Assembly (NCBI RefSeq): GCF_019204025.1
Contig: NZ_JAGSPB010000002.1
Location: 186,001-250,000, forward strand
Direction of reading: 5' to 3'
From: Erythrobacter ani
Lineage (GTDB): Bacteria; Pseudomonadota; Alphaproteobacteria; Sphingomonadales; Sphingomonadaceae
DNA: 64,000 nucleotides
Below are positions 17,198 through 25,618 of this stretch, piece by piece. Within the stretch, counting starts at the first letter, position 1, and the number at the start of each line of letters is the position of its first letter. A program made the position numbers and the translations under genes. A model generated the notes under the pieces. It saw only the letters and a program-made list of their open reading frames with translations, searched no databases and was not told where the DNA came from.

Positions 17198-18208
17198 ATG
17201 ACAAATTCAAATCCCAAGTTTGCAAGCAGCCCAGATATGAGCGGCCCTGACAATCCTGATCGCCGAAACCTGCTGGCTGCCGCAGCGGTTGGTGTAGCCG
17301 CCGCAGCCGGTCCCGCAGTTTTTGGCGGCACCAGCGCCTCGGCTCAATCATCGGACAATGCAGGAAGCAAGCACGAGCTGTCGGGCAAGGTGGCCTTCAT
17401 CACAGGTGGCGCTCGCGGCATCGGTCTGGCCTCGGCCGTGGAAATGGCCAAGGCTGGCGCTAATATCGTCTTGTTCGATATCGCGACACCGAATCTGGTT
17501 CCAATTAGCTATCGCTTATCGAGCGAAGCGGACCTCGCTGCGGCGCAAGCGCAGATCGAGGGATTGGGTGTACAGTGCATAAGCTACAAGGGCGACGTTC
17601 GAAACCTCGCTGATTTGCAATCGGCGATGCGTCAGGCGGTCGATCGCTTCGGTCGCTTGGATATTGTGCTGGCCAATGCGGGCGTCGGCCATGCGGGCGC
17701 TATCGACGGCGTCTCCGCAGAATTGTTTTCGACTCTCTACGAAACAAATGTCGGAGGCTACATGAAAACAACGCAGGCGGCCGTGCCACACTTGCGCGGT
17801 GCGGGAGGCGGACGGATCATCTATGTCTCCTCGGGTCTGTCCCGCACTGGCAACGATATCTTCGGCGTCTATGGATCGACCAAATGGGCGGTTAACGGTT
17901 TTGCCAAGAGCGCGGCACTAGCCTACGGGCGCGACAACATCCTCTGCAATGTAGTGGCGCCAGGCCTTGTTCGAACGCCATTCGCGGACAATGCTGCTGT
18001 CCTGGGGCAGATGATGCCGAATGCTTCAAACCCAACCTTTGATGCCGTTTCGGAGATGATAGCGCAGTCGAACCCGATCGGCGTGGGTCATGTTGAGCCT
18101 GAGGAAGTTGCCAAGTCTGTCATGTACTTTACCGGAGAGGCAACGGACAAGATGACTGGCGAGGTGCTCGACGTCGGTTACGGTGCGGCCGCTACCAGCG
18201 TCGCCTGA
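17198..18208 (+). CDS. Tat-exported SDR family oxidoreductase
   Basis: 336 residues. The leader NPDRRNLLAAAAVGVAAAAGPAVF has the twin-arginine pattern (RRNLL) and an ASA-QS cleavage region, so the mature enzyme is predicted to act in the periplasm carrying its cofactor. The SDR core follows: TGGARGIG near residue 68, ANAGVGHAG near 157, catalytic region IYVSSGLS and YGSTK near 225. The stretch DIATPNLVPISYRLSSEADLAAAQ is an insertion between beta-2 and beta-3 resembling that of mycofactocin-type SDRs, which hold their nicotinamide tightly. GAGGAG precedes the ATG. The electron acceptor is unknown. Confidence 0.87.
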   Translation: MTNSNPKFASSPDMSGPDNPDRRNLLAAAAVGVAAAAGPAVFGGTSASAQSSDNAGSKHELSGKVAFITGGARGIGLASAVEMAKAGANIVLFDIATPNLVPISYRLSSEADLAAAQAQIEGLGVQCISYKGDVRNLADLQSAMRQAVDRFGRLDIVLANAGVGHAGAIDGVSAELFSTLYETNVGGYMKTTQAAVPHLRGAGGGRIIYVSSGLSRTGNDIFGVYGSTKWAVNGFAKSAALAYGRDNILCNVVAPGLVRTPFADNAAVLGQMMPNASNPTFDAVSEMIAQSNPIGVGHVEPEEVAKSVMYFTGEATDKMTGEVLDVGYGAAATSVA

Positions 18209-18272
18209 TTGCTACGCCTTCGGGTCGCTCACTCAGGCGATTTCGCAGCTTAGCCAAGCCGCCGAAAGGGCA

Positions 18273-19148
18273 TTAGTTCGCAGTTGCTCTGGCCACTTTC
18301 GGCGGCATTCCGAAGTTCTTCGAGTAGTCACGGCTGAATTGATTGACGCTCTTGTATCCTACCTCGAGTGCGGCATGCGTGACCGAAGCGCGATCGACGG
18401 AAAGCAGGCTGTGCGCCTCTTGAAGACGTATGCGCTTCAGATATCTGTTCGGCGTTGTACCGGTGATTTCACGGAAGCGTTTATGAAAGACCGTTGCGCT
18501 CATGCCCGCTTCGGCAGCGACGTCTCCGACCTGGCACGAATTTTTGTAGTTCTCCCTGATAAAAGCAATGGCGCGCGCAATCCTGTTTGCCGGAGTCTGC
18601 GGCGAACTCATTGCGCGCAACATTCCGCCATGCGATGCCCGCAGCATCCTCAGGTGGACTTCTCTCATCGCGGCTTGTCCCAGCAATTGCGCCTCCAGCG
18701 AATCTGCTAGCACGACGAGCAATCGATCGATCGCTTCGAGAAGCGCCAGTTCGGCCTTTTCCGAAGCGACAGAATGTATGTCATCCGTTCCGCCTGTAAT
18801 TTGTGCGATTTCCGCGACCAGGCTGCGAATGACCGACATATCGAGCCTCACGATGAGAGCTGTGTAGGGCTCGTGCTCGCTTGCCTTTGTGATCTGGGCC
18901 TGAACTGGAACATGATGGCTGATGAGAACTGTGTCGCCAGCCGTTAGGGAGAGCTTCCGGCCATCGATGATAGTTTGTTTCGCACCTTGAAGAATCAGGC
19001 AAAGCGCGGGCTCGTACATCGTGTCACGCAATTCCGAGGCTTGGCGCTCTCGAAAACAGAACACTCGATCAGAAAGTTCGCAATAGTCGCTCTCTATCGC
19101 TTGATCGCGAAAGAGCTGTTCGACTCGATCTTTAACAGCTTCAAACAT
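18273..19148 (-). CDS. AraC family transcriptional regulator
   Basis: 291 residues with an N-terminal cupin-like ligand domain (LCLILQGAKQTIIDGRKLSLTAGDTVLISHHVPV) and a C-terminal pair of helix-turn-helix motifs (VGDVAAEAGMSATVFHKRFREITGTTPNRYLKRIRLQEAHSLL, VTHAALEVGYKSVNQFSRDYSKNFGMPP). The N-terminal type is the one often seen next to SDR and alcohol dehydrogenase genes. It converges on the Tat-SDR gene and is divergent from the NmrA-like gene 500 bases away, so either is a plausible target. Confidence 0.9.
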   Translation of the reverse strand: MFEAVKDRVEQLFRDQAIESDYCELSDRVFCFRERQASELRDTMYEPALCLILQGAKQTIIDGRKLSLTAGDTVLISHHVPVQAQITKASEHEPYTALIVRLDMSVIRSLVAEIAQITGGTDDIHSVASEKAELALLEAIDRLLVVLADSLEAQLLGQAAMREVHLRMLRASHGGMLRAMSSPQTPANRIARAIAFIRENYKNSCQVGDVAAEAGMSATVFHKRFREITGTTPNRYLKRIRLQEAHSLLSVDRASVTHAALEVGYKSVNQFSRDYSKNFGMPPKVARATAN

Positions 19149-19650
19149 AAGACATTATTATTCGAGAGGCCCGCGAAGAGCAATGGTCGCGCTCGCCGCC
19201 GATCGTGATCTGAGCCTTTCGTCGACTGGCCAACAAGCTATACAAGGATGGGCGCGTTCTTGGAGGCCTGAAAGGATGTCGGCTTCTGAAGTTTAGCTCC
19301 CAAGAACGGACTTGCCGCTTTTCAACCCTTCTCAGCTGGATCCCTACGTCTCGAAATGAGTCCGAAAGTAATGGATCCGGTTCTAGAGAGTCGCGGCCAA
19401 GAGCGGCCGCTCGGTTCGAACGGATCTGCTGAATTCGTCGCTAACGGCGGCATGACCAAACGCCAACGCTTAAGGTGAAAACTACTCCGGTTTTAGGTGC
19501 TCTGAACAAACGTATTACGTTTGTCCGTGAGCTCGATTGCTGCCTTCACCGGATGAGCTATCGCGGGGCCTAAGGCTCCCTCCCCAGCTAGGCGAGGAAC
19601 AACCGCTTTCTTGAATAGTTTGATTTGACTGTATTCTTCAGGAGTTTCAG
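19149..19650. other. Long AraC/NmrA intergenic region
   Basis: About 500 bases with no supported gene. It separates the divergent araC-type and NmrA-like genes and so should contain both promoters. The only clear structure is a 19-base palindrome at 19506-19524. The end of the interval has a TTGATTTGACT / TGTATTCT pair that could be a promoter and a CAGGAG ribosome site for the NmrA-like gene. Confidence 0.55.
19506..19524. promoter_or_regulatory. Perfect 19-bp palindrome, possible operator
   Basis: ACAAACGTATTACGTTTGT is a perfect inverted repeat with 9-base arms around one central T, 127 bases before the NmrA-like start. Symmetry of this size is typical of a dimeric repressor or activator site. 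The binding protein is unknown; the nearby AraC-type regulator would normally prefer direct repeats. Confidence 0.5.
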
Positions 19651-20553
19651 ATGGATAGAGAGAAGGTTGTAGTCGCGGGCGCTACGGGCGCGCTAGGCAA
19701 AATGATTTGTTCGCATCTCGCCAAGCTCGAAGCGCAATGCATCGCGCTTGCTCGCGAAGGTAGCGATGCAAAAGACGTCCGCGATCTTGAAGGATTGGGC
19801 GTGACAGTTGCCATCATCGACACTTCTAGCCCTGTTGAAATTGCGAAGACCTGCGAAGGCGCAGTATGCGTAGTTTCAGCGCTAGCTGGACTGCGTCCGG
19901 TCATCATCGATGCCCAAAAGGTACTTCTTGAAGGAGCGCTGACGGCAGGCGTGCCACGCTTCATCCCCTCTGATTTCGCGATCGACTTCTACCAAATGGA
20001 AGAGGGCCGCAATCGCAACCTCGATCTCAGACGCGAATTCGCGCAGCATCTCGAAGGGACAGCGATTGCTGCCACCAGCATCTTGAACGGGCTCTTCGCC
20101 GAATATATCTTTTCTGAATCGCCGCTTGTCGTATTCGACCATCACAAGAGCATCTATTTTGGATCTGACGATCAACAGATCGACATCACCTCGATGGATA
20201 ATGCGGCCGAATACGCTGCCCACGCGGCTCTCGATGACAGTGCGCCGCGATATCTGCGCATCGCTGGGAATGTCCTTACCATCGATGACGTAGCTGACGA
20301 GGCGAGCGCAGGGACCGGCGACGCGTTTGAAACTCAATGGGTTGGCCCAGTCGCCACGCTGAAGCCCATGATCGAAATTGCGAAATGGTTCGACAGCGGA
20401 GATCAGCTTTATCCCGCCTTTCAGGGCATGCAATATACAGAGAATCTTTTCTCAGGGGATGCGAAGCTCGATCCATTGGATAACGAGCGATATCCGGTAG
20501 ATTGGACGCCGTTGCGCGAGGTAATCGCTAGGGGCAAGCCGGATTTCATGTGA
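19651..20553 (+). CDS. NmrA-like / isoflavone reductase-like NAD(P)-binding protein
   Basis: 300 residues of an atypical SDR. The N-terminal VVVAGATGALGKMICSHLAKL is the GxxGxxG dinucleotide motif; VSALAGLRPVIIDAQKVLLEGALTAGVPRFIPSDFAIDF is the NmrA/phenylcoumaran reductase-type middle region. The classical YxxxK is absent, as usual in this branch. It may be an oxidoreductase or a redox-sensing protein; substrates cannot be deduced. It is transcribed rightward as a single gene in the lower-GC part of the candidate island; a truncated TetR gene follows on the other strand ten bases on. Confidence 0.82.
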   Translation: MDREKVVVAGATGALGKMICSHLAKLEAQCIALAREGSDAKDVRDLEGLGVTVAIIDTSSPVEIAKTCEGAVCVVSALAGLRPVIIDAQKVLLEGALTAGVPRFIPSDFAIDFYQMEEGRNRNLDLRREFAQHLEGTAIAATSILNGLFAEYIFSESPLVVFDHHKSIYFGSDDQQIDITSMDNAAEYAAHAALDDSAPRYLRIAGNVLTIDDVADEASAGTGDAFETQWVGPVATLKPMIEIAKWFDSGDQLYPAFQGMQYTENLFSGDAKLDPLDNERYPVDWTPLREVIARGKPDFM

Positions 20554-20563
20554 TCGATGACGA

Positions 20564-20782
20564 TTAGTTGAAATCACGCTCCAGTTTCTCGACAGCCGCT
20601 CTGGCGAGAGAAACCGTATGAGCCATAGCAATATCCATTTGTGCAGCATGCAACTTTGTCGCAACGAGGTCGGCAATACCATGCATAATGACCCATAAGA
20701 GCGGCGAGGCATCGTAATCTGAGCTTGCCCAGTACTTGGCCAAGACCGAACCTATGTTGGCAGGGCCAATTGAGGTCAGACC
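20564..20782 (-). pseudogene. TetR-type regulator, C-terminal remnant
   Basis: On the minus strand an open frame ends at the TAA of 20564-20566 and reads a convincing ligand-domain tail: NIGSVLAKYWASSDYDASPL, then LLWVIMHGIADLVATKLHAA, then MDIAMAHTVSLARAAVEKLE. This is the usual last helices of a TetR/AcrR regulator. The frame is closed by a stop at 20783-20785, and no N-terminal helix-turn-helix is found in any frame further right, so about two thirds of the gene is gone. It suggests that the neighbouring NmrA-like gene once had its own repressor. Confidence 0.55.
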
Positions 20783-21371
20783 TTATGAGCTAAGAGACGA
20801 TTTCTCGAGGCATGGTGCACAAGCAAGGTCGAAAACCGAACATCTGCGTCTCTTACACGACGTACACATGACTTGGTGTTGGCGACATTTATCCGGCGGG
20901 GGCATGCGCCTGATTTCGGGTGTCGAAGCACTCGTTGGTCTGCTGATGATCGGTTGGACTGCTTCGATGCACGCCGTCGCTTCGCGTCGGTGGTAGTTTC
21001 GCAACGCAAGTGACGTATAAGGACCGGCTCACGAGCTCTCAGCGAGTTCATGACCTGAATCTCAGAAGGTGAAAATTGCCACCTGGGACGAGATAGAAAC
21101 AACATCGGCAAATGGGCCGGTAGGAGACTGTCCGGTTTTGGATTGAGCTGATGAGAAAGCAGACGGTAAGCGCGTCGCGCGTGCACGCGAGCGCCGCCGC
21201 ACGCATCCGCAGGCGCGCGGGACGATGCTCCGTTTCGAGAGCTTAGCAACCCGACCGCGGCGGTTAGGGGCATGCATTGGCAGGGGACCGAGCGATTTCG
21301 CTAAACAGTCTGCAAAGACAAGTTTGAGGGCTGCCCTAAACCCGAAACCACATCAACGTACTGGGCCGAAA
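20783..21371. other. Gene-free interval with repeat debris
   Basis: Nearly 590 bases without a supportable gene; the frames that are open read as shadows. It contains the first copy of a 20-base sequence (21113-21132) and, 37 bases later, a GC-rich block from 21169 that also recurs at 25587 onward. The interval lies between a broken TetR gene and a lipoprotein gene and looks like an old rearrangement junction. Confidence 0.5.
21113..21132 (+). repeat. 20-bp repeat, copy 1
   Basis: TGGGCCGGTAGGAGACTGTC occurs here and again exactly at 25378-25397. In each place a related GC-rich tract beginning AGCGCGTCGCGC follows, 37 bases downstream here and about 190 bases downstream in the other copy, so the repeat is part of a longer diverged unit. 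Confidence 0.6.
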
Positions 21372-21743
21372 TCACATCGGCTCGAAATACCCCATCTGCG
21401 GCTCTTCGATAAGCAGCGAGTTGATATGCGACCAATCACCGGATTCGTTGATCCGGATAAAGTGCTCCTGATGCAGTGCCTTCGTTTCCCAGACTTCCTT
21501 CAGGATGAACACGTTGGCCTCATCGACGTCGCGGTAGACCTTGGCTGAAACAAACCCTGACTCGGCCGACATTGCCTCGGACACACCGTCCATGATCCCG
21601 ACGAACTCATCGAGGCCGGCATCGCTTGCCTCAAAGCGGATGATCAGCGTGACGCCTTCCTCCGCTGGCGAGGCTGCAGGCGCGCAGGCGGCAAGCCCGA
21701 TCGCAAGCGGGAGTATGATAGAGGCTATGAGGCGAGAAATCAT
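21372..21743 (-). CDS. Lipoprotein with antibiotic biosynthesis monooxygenase (ABM) fold
   Basis: 123 residues. The leader RLIASIILPLAIGLAACAP has a LAAC lipobox, so the protein should be lipid-anchored in the envelope. The rest is a dimeric alpha-beta barrel of the ABM type: GVTLIIRFEASDAGLDEFVGIMDGVSEAMSAESGFVSAKVYRDVDEANVFILKEVWETKALHQEHF. Such domains act as cofactor-independent monooxygenases or binding proteins; a secreted lipoprotein form is unusual. ATG at 21743; transcribed alone. Confidence 0.8.
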   Translation of the reverse strand: MISRLIASIILPLAIGLAACAPAASPAEEGVTLIIRFEASDAGLDEFVGIMDGVSEAMSAESGFVSAKVYRDVDEANVFILKEVWETKALHQEHFIRINESGDWSHINSLLIEEPQMGYFEPM

Positions 21744-22017
21744 GGTCGAAGTTCCTTGAGAATCGAAAGGCGAAAATGGTCGGCGCTAGGTCCGTGGCGC
21801 GTCATGCAGCGTCGGGTTCCTCGCGCAGCGGTCTATCTGCAGGAGCAACAGGGGGGCAATGCCGCGCCAAGCTCAATCGGGATGCACGCAGACCGACCTG
21901 ACCCCGGCCGCACGAATGCGGCAGTCGGTCCTGAGCGGGCTCTGTGAAGTCATAAGACCATCCAATTGTCAGGAGGCATCAGGGCTCGTCCGGTCATGCG
22001 CCCGCTCGCCCCGCAAT

Positions 22018-22617
22018 TCACCGCGCCTCGCGCAGCATGAATGTTACGGGCGGACACTTGCCATGCTGAGACGAGCCCGTGACCCTAAAGCCATGCCGCT
22101 CATAAAAGGAGATGTTGCGCGGATTTGGCGTTTCCAGATAGGCCGGCAAGCGTTCGGCATCGACCATGGCTAGACAGCGACGCATAAGCTCCGCCCCGAT
22201 GCCCTTTGACTGCCAGTTCGCGTCGGTGCCGAACCATGGCAGGTACCAGTGTGGAAATTCAGGGTGCGCACGCTCCATGTCGGCAAAGACCGCAAACATG
22301 TCGGCGTGTTGGCTCTGCGCAACGGTTTCGAGCAGGCAAGTCTCGATCGCTTCGTCGTCGGGGGCAGTTCCGGGTGCAAGCCACATGGCTGCGGCGCGGT
22401 TTTGCGGATCGCTATAGACCGTTCCTGCGGCGAAGGCTCTGCCTCCAAATGCTTCGAGGAAGCGGGGGAAACTCGCCAGATAGGCGGCTGCCTGAGGATA
22501 CATCCAGCGAATGACCGGATCGCCGATGAAGGCTGACGTCAGCGTGCCGACGGTCTGTTCGATGGCTTCGCGCGGCATCGGCGCGGACTTGCTGAGAGTG
22601 GCAGATGAAGAAGTCAT
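22018..22617 (-). CDS. GNAT family N-acetyltransferase
   Basis: 199 residues. The acetyl-CoA binding motif A is seen as WYLPWFGTDANWQSKGIGAELMRRCL (Q-x-K-G-I-G), followed by motif B PAYLETPNPRNISFYERHGFRVTG. The N-terminal half (LTSAFIGDPVIRWMYPQAAAYLASFPRFLEAF) is the common small-molecule GNAT subgroup. The acceptor is unknown; antibiotic, amine or peptide targets are all possible. The gene is followed leftward by about 270 bases without a gene before the ABM lipoprotein, and preceded by the methyltransferase gene on the same strand. Confidence 0.88.
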   Translation of the reverse strand: MTSSSATLSKSAPMPREAIEQTVGTLTSAFIGDPVIRWMYPQAAAYLASFPRFLEAFGGRAFAAGTVYSDPQNRAAAMWLAPGTAPDDEAIETCLLETVAQSQHADMFAVFADMERAHPEFPHWYLPWFGTDANWQSKGIGAELMRRCLAMVDAERLPAYLETPNPRNISFYERHGFRVTGSSQHGKCPPVTFMLREAR

Positions 22618-22734
22618 GACGGGTTGTTGCTCCGCGAATGGGGTGTGAGCCGGTAGCTATGCGATGACGAGTAACCCCGGGCGCTCGAGAGAGGACGGGG
22701 GAAATTTGGGTGCCCCAGATCGGTTGCCGATGGG

Positions 22735-23808
22735 TCAACCCCGGCAAACGTAGTAGGCGTTCTGAATGTCGTGCTCGAGCCGGTGCATTGCGACGTCCCC
22801 GAAGCCCGCCTTGGCGAGCATCTCGGACGCCTTCTCTTCGCCCCAGGCGGCACCAAGTCCGACACCGCCCTGCGCCAGACTAACAGTCATGCAATGCATC
22901 AAGCTGATCGTGTAAATGAATGGCGCCAGCGGATGGTCGCGATTGGCCGCGACATCGGTGTGCGCCCAGATATCCTGCGCGATATAAACAGCATCGTCCC
23001 GCATAGCGCGGCGGATGTTGCCGAGCAGCGTCTCCGGATGCGGTTGGTCGTGGATCGCATCGAAGGTGAAGACGAGATCGAACGCGCGCTCGTCACGCAT
23101 CTTCATGCAGTCGAGCACCTCGAACCGCAGGTTGGGCAGATCAGCCGCCTTTTCGCGCGCGGTGGCGATTGCATCGCATGACAGGTCGTAACCCACAAAG
23201 CGGCTGTTCGGAAAACGCTCGGCAAAGATGCGCAGGGCGCGCCCGCGGCCGCAGCCGACATCAAGGACGTCGATGCCTTGCTCCAGCCGCTCGACAAGGC
23301 CGGTTACGAGGCCCAGCGTCGCATCGGCATCGAAGGTGAGCGTGCCTTCTTCTTCCATTACTTCGTGGAAACGTGGATAGGCGCTGTAAGGCACGCCGCC
23401 GCCTTTCTCGAAGCAGCGCACGATTTCAGTCTCGACGGGCGCGAGCACGCCCACCCACTGCATCATGCTGGACATGCTACCCGCAGGCGCATCGGCGCCG
23501 AGAAACAGCGCATGGTCGGCCGGGAGGCTGTATCGGCCAAGATCGTCCACATAGGTGATGCCGGCAGTCGTGACGGCCCCTAGCCATTCGGCCACGTAGC
23601 GCTCTTGCAGGCCAAGCGAGTTGGCCCAGCCTGCAGGCGACTTGGCATCGCCCGAACGCATTGCGTCGAACAGGCCAAGACGATGGCCGATCGAAAGCGA
23701 CATGGCCGTCGCGGCCTTGTTGATTGTATCGACGAGCCCCGCGGCAAATGGCGGGAGCTCTGCCTGGTCGGCAAATTCGTCGACAACCTTACTATGGGCG
23801 AGGCACAT
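22735..23808 (-). CDS. Class I SAM-dependent methyltransferase with winged-helix N-terminus
   Basis: 357 residues. Residues about 20-100 (KAATAMSLSIGHRLGLFDAM, SLGLQERYVAEWLGAVTTAGITYVDDLGRYSLP) form the winged-helix dimerisation domain of O-methyltransferase-like and Rv2258c-like enzymes. The SAM site is DVLDVGCGRGRALRIFAERFP near residue 180, with DLSCDAI and the acidic DAIHDQPHPE later. The methyl acceptor is not predictable. A GGAAGGA ribosome site precedes the ATG. A 35-codon membrane peptide gene sits 25 bases upstream on the same strand and is probably cotranscribed. Confidence 0.85.
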   Translation of the reverse strand: MCLAHSKVVDEFADQAELPPFAAGLVDTINKAATAMSLSIGHRLGLFDAMRSGDAKSPAGWANSLGLQERYVAEWLGAVTTAGITYVDDLGRYSLPADHALFLGADAPAGSMSSMMQWVGVLAPVETEIVRCFEKGGGVPYSAYPRFHEVMEEEGTLTFDADATLGLVTGLVERLEQGIDVLDVGCGRGRALRIFAERFPNSRFVGYDLSCDAIATAREKAADLPNLRFEVLDCMKMRDERAFDLVFTFDAIHDQPHPETLLGNIRRAMRDDAVYIAQDIWAHTDVAANRDHPLAPFIYTISLMHCMTVSLAQGGVGLGAAWGEEKASEMLAKAGFGDVAMHRLEHDIQNAYYVCRG

Positions 23809-23833
23809 GATTCTATTCCTTCCGGTTTGCTTG

Positions 23834-23941
23834 TCAGGCTAGAATCGCGCCGGGCTGGGCCAGCGGCACGATCGAGATGAAAAATGCGATTTGCAGGGCC
23901 GCCCAGATGGCGACCACCGTGCCAAACAATCTGTCTGTCAT
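23834..23941 (-). CDS. 35-residue single-span membrane peptide
   Basis: A short frame beginning ATG at 23941 with AAGGA eight bases upstream reads MTDRLFGTVVAIWAALQIAF and then FISIVPLAQPGAILA before TGA. One hydrophobic helix of about 20 residues fills most of it. An in-frame ATG seven codons upstream (23962) is an alternative. Its stop is 25 bases before the methyltransferase start on the same strand, so the pair probably share a transcript. No family is recognised; the good ribosome site and clean transmembrane pattern support it. Confidence 0.55.
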   Translation of the reverse strand: MTDRLFGTVVAIWAALQIAFFISIVPLAQPGAILA

Positions 23942-24015
23942 GGGTATATCCTTGAATGTCATGACGCCTTGTCCCTCACATCCGTGGCAACCAGAAGGGC
24001 AGCGAACGTGGTAAT

Positions 24016-25350
24016 TTGCCGGAGAAGCGTGGTATTGGCGTGGTGATCGTAGGAAGGGTGCGAGCGGAAGTGACGCAGATCGAACTAGCTGAGGACATTC
24101 GCATCTTGCGTGACGGGCGTGAGGTCGAACTTCCGAAGTCGCGCAAGGCGCGCGCGTTGCTCGCCTTTCTTGCGCTGCAGGATCGCCCGGTCCACCGCTC
24201 CCGGCTGAGCGAGATGTTCTGGGAGCGCGCTGCCGACCCGCGCGGCGGTCTGCGCTGGTCGCTGACCCGGTTGCGCAAGGCGCTCGGCCCGGACGAAGGC
24301 TGGCTGGTGGCGGACAAATCCTCGGTGTCGCTGAACTGCCCCAGCGAGGCTCTGTCTATCGCGCGCGAAGACATCGATCGCCTGCTGCTGGCCACAGAAA
24401 GCGGCGAGCATGACGCATACGCCGCTTGGCTTGTCACAAAGCGGGAGGAGTTGGGAACGCTGGCAGACCCAGCCCACTCAGTTAGCGATCCAGGGCGCGA
24501 GGATGTTCCGCGCCAGACGATCCGCTACACGACCGCGCCCGACGGCACGCGCATAGCATATGCCGCCATGGGCGAAGGCCGCCCGGTGATGAAAGCCGCC
24601 AACTGGCTCACCCATCTAGACGCCGAGCTGGAAATCCCTGCCTGGTCTGGCTTCTCCATCGAGCTTGCGCGCCGATATCGCCTGTATCGCTATGACGAGC
24701 GCGGCAATGGACTCAGCGATTGGAAGGTCGAGGATTTGTCCTTCGATGCTTTTGTCAGCGATCTCGAATGCGTTGTCGAGGCGCTAGGTCTGGAGCGTTT
24801 CCCCCTTATTGGCATCAGCCAGGGCGCGTCGGTCTCTATCGAATATGCGGCGCGTCACCCCGAAAAGGTCAGCGGCCTGGTGCTGATCGGGGGCTACCCG
24901 GCCGGCTGGCGCTTCCACGACAATCCCGAAATGGTTGCACGGCGGGAGGCGGAGATGACACTAGTGCGCCACGGCTGGGGCGACAATTCGCCCGCCTACC
25001 GCCAGATATTCTCGCACAGCTTCTTTCCCGACGCCGACAGCAAGACCATCGATCGGTTCAACGAATTTCAACGCCAGACGACCTCGGCCGAAAATGCCGC
25101 GCGTTTCATCGATACCTTCGGCGACATCGATGTCCGCAAACGCTTGGCGCAGATCGAGGTCCCAACGCTGGTGCTGCACAGCCGCGACGACCAGCGCATC
25201 ACGGCAAGTGTTGGTGCCGATCTCGCTGCACGCTTGCCGAACGCCGAACTTCAGACCTTGCCGTCGAACAGTCACTTGCCGCATCCGGGGGAAGCGGCGT
25301 TTGACCAGATGGTAAAGGGGGTAGAGGCGTTTCTGGAGAACTTGGAGTGA
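24016..25350 (+). CDS. Winged-helix (SARP/OmpR-like) domain fused to alpha/beta hydrolase
   Basis: Up to 444 residues; the TTG at 24016 is the furthest possible start and GTG codons at 24040, 24043, 24058 and 24070 are alternatives. The N-terminal part (IRILRDGREVELPKSRKARALLAFLAL, then RLSEMFWERAADPRGGLRWSLTRLRKAL) is a SARP-type winged helix. After residue 165 an alpha/beta hydrolase follows: GTRIAYAAMGEG, the nucleophile elbow GISQGAS, acid in LHSRDDQR and histidine in SNSHLPHPGE. The triad is complete. A DNA-binding domain joined to a hydrolase suggests a regulator that binds or turns over its ligand. It is divergent from the membrane peptide/methyltransferase pair. Confidence 0.82.
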   Translation: MPEKRGIGVVIVGRVRAEVTQIELAEDIRILRDGREVELPKSRKARALLAFLALQDRPVHRSRLSEMFWERAADPRGGLRWSLTRLRKALGPDEGWLVADKSSVSLNCPSEALSIAREDIDRLLLATESGEHDAYAAWLVTKREELGTLADPAHSVSDPGREDVPRQTIRYTTAPDGTRIAYAAMGEGRPVMKAANWLTHLDAELEIPAWSGFSIELARRYRLYRYDERGNGLSDWKVEDLSFDAFVSDLECVVEALGLERFPLIGISQGASVSIEYAARHPEKVSGLVLIGGYPAGWRFHDNPEMVARREAEMTLVRHGWGDNSPAYRQIFSHSFFPDADSKTIDRFNEFQRQTTSAENAARFIDTFGDIDVRKRLAQIEVPTLVLHSRDDQRITASVGADLAARLPNAELQTLPSNSHLPHPGEAAFDQMVKGVEAFLENLE

Positions 25351-25377
25351 TCGCCAACAAGCACAGATGTCAAGAGT

Positions 25378-25397
25378 TGGGCCGGTAGGAGACTGTC
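25378..25397 (+). repeat. 20-bp repeat, copy 2
   Basis: This is an exact second copy of the sequence at 21113-21132. It starts 28 bases after the stop of the winged-helix/hydrolase gene. The related GC-rich block beginning at 25587 runs into the 3' end of the symporter gene. The 268 bases between the two genes hold no other feature. Confidence 0.6.
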
Positions 25398-25618
25398 GGC
25401 TATCTTATGTGAATGCAGAGCAAGCGGACGTGGCACTTTGGCTTCAGGATTCGGCGGGTTCTTACGTGCATGTCAGAGGCGATAGCAACTCAATCCGCCC
25501 ACTGTCCGAGTCCACCAATCCACTGGGTCTGGAGACTGCTCGAAGGCGAGGTTGTAGGAAGGCGCGTACCGTCTTTGTCGGACTGTAGCGCGTCGCGCCT
25601 GCGTACGTGCGCGATTGG

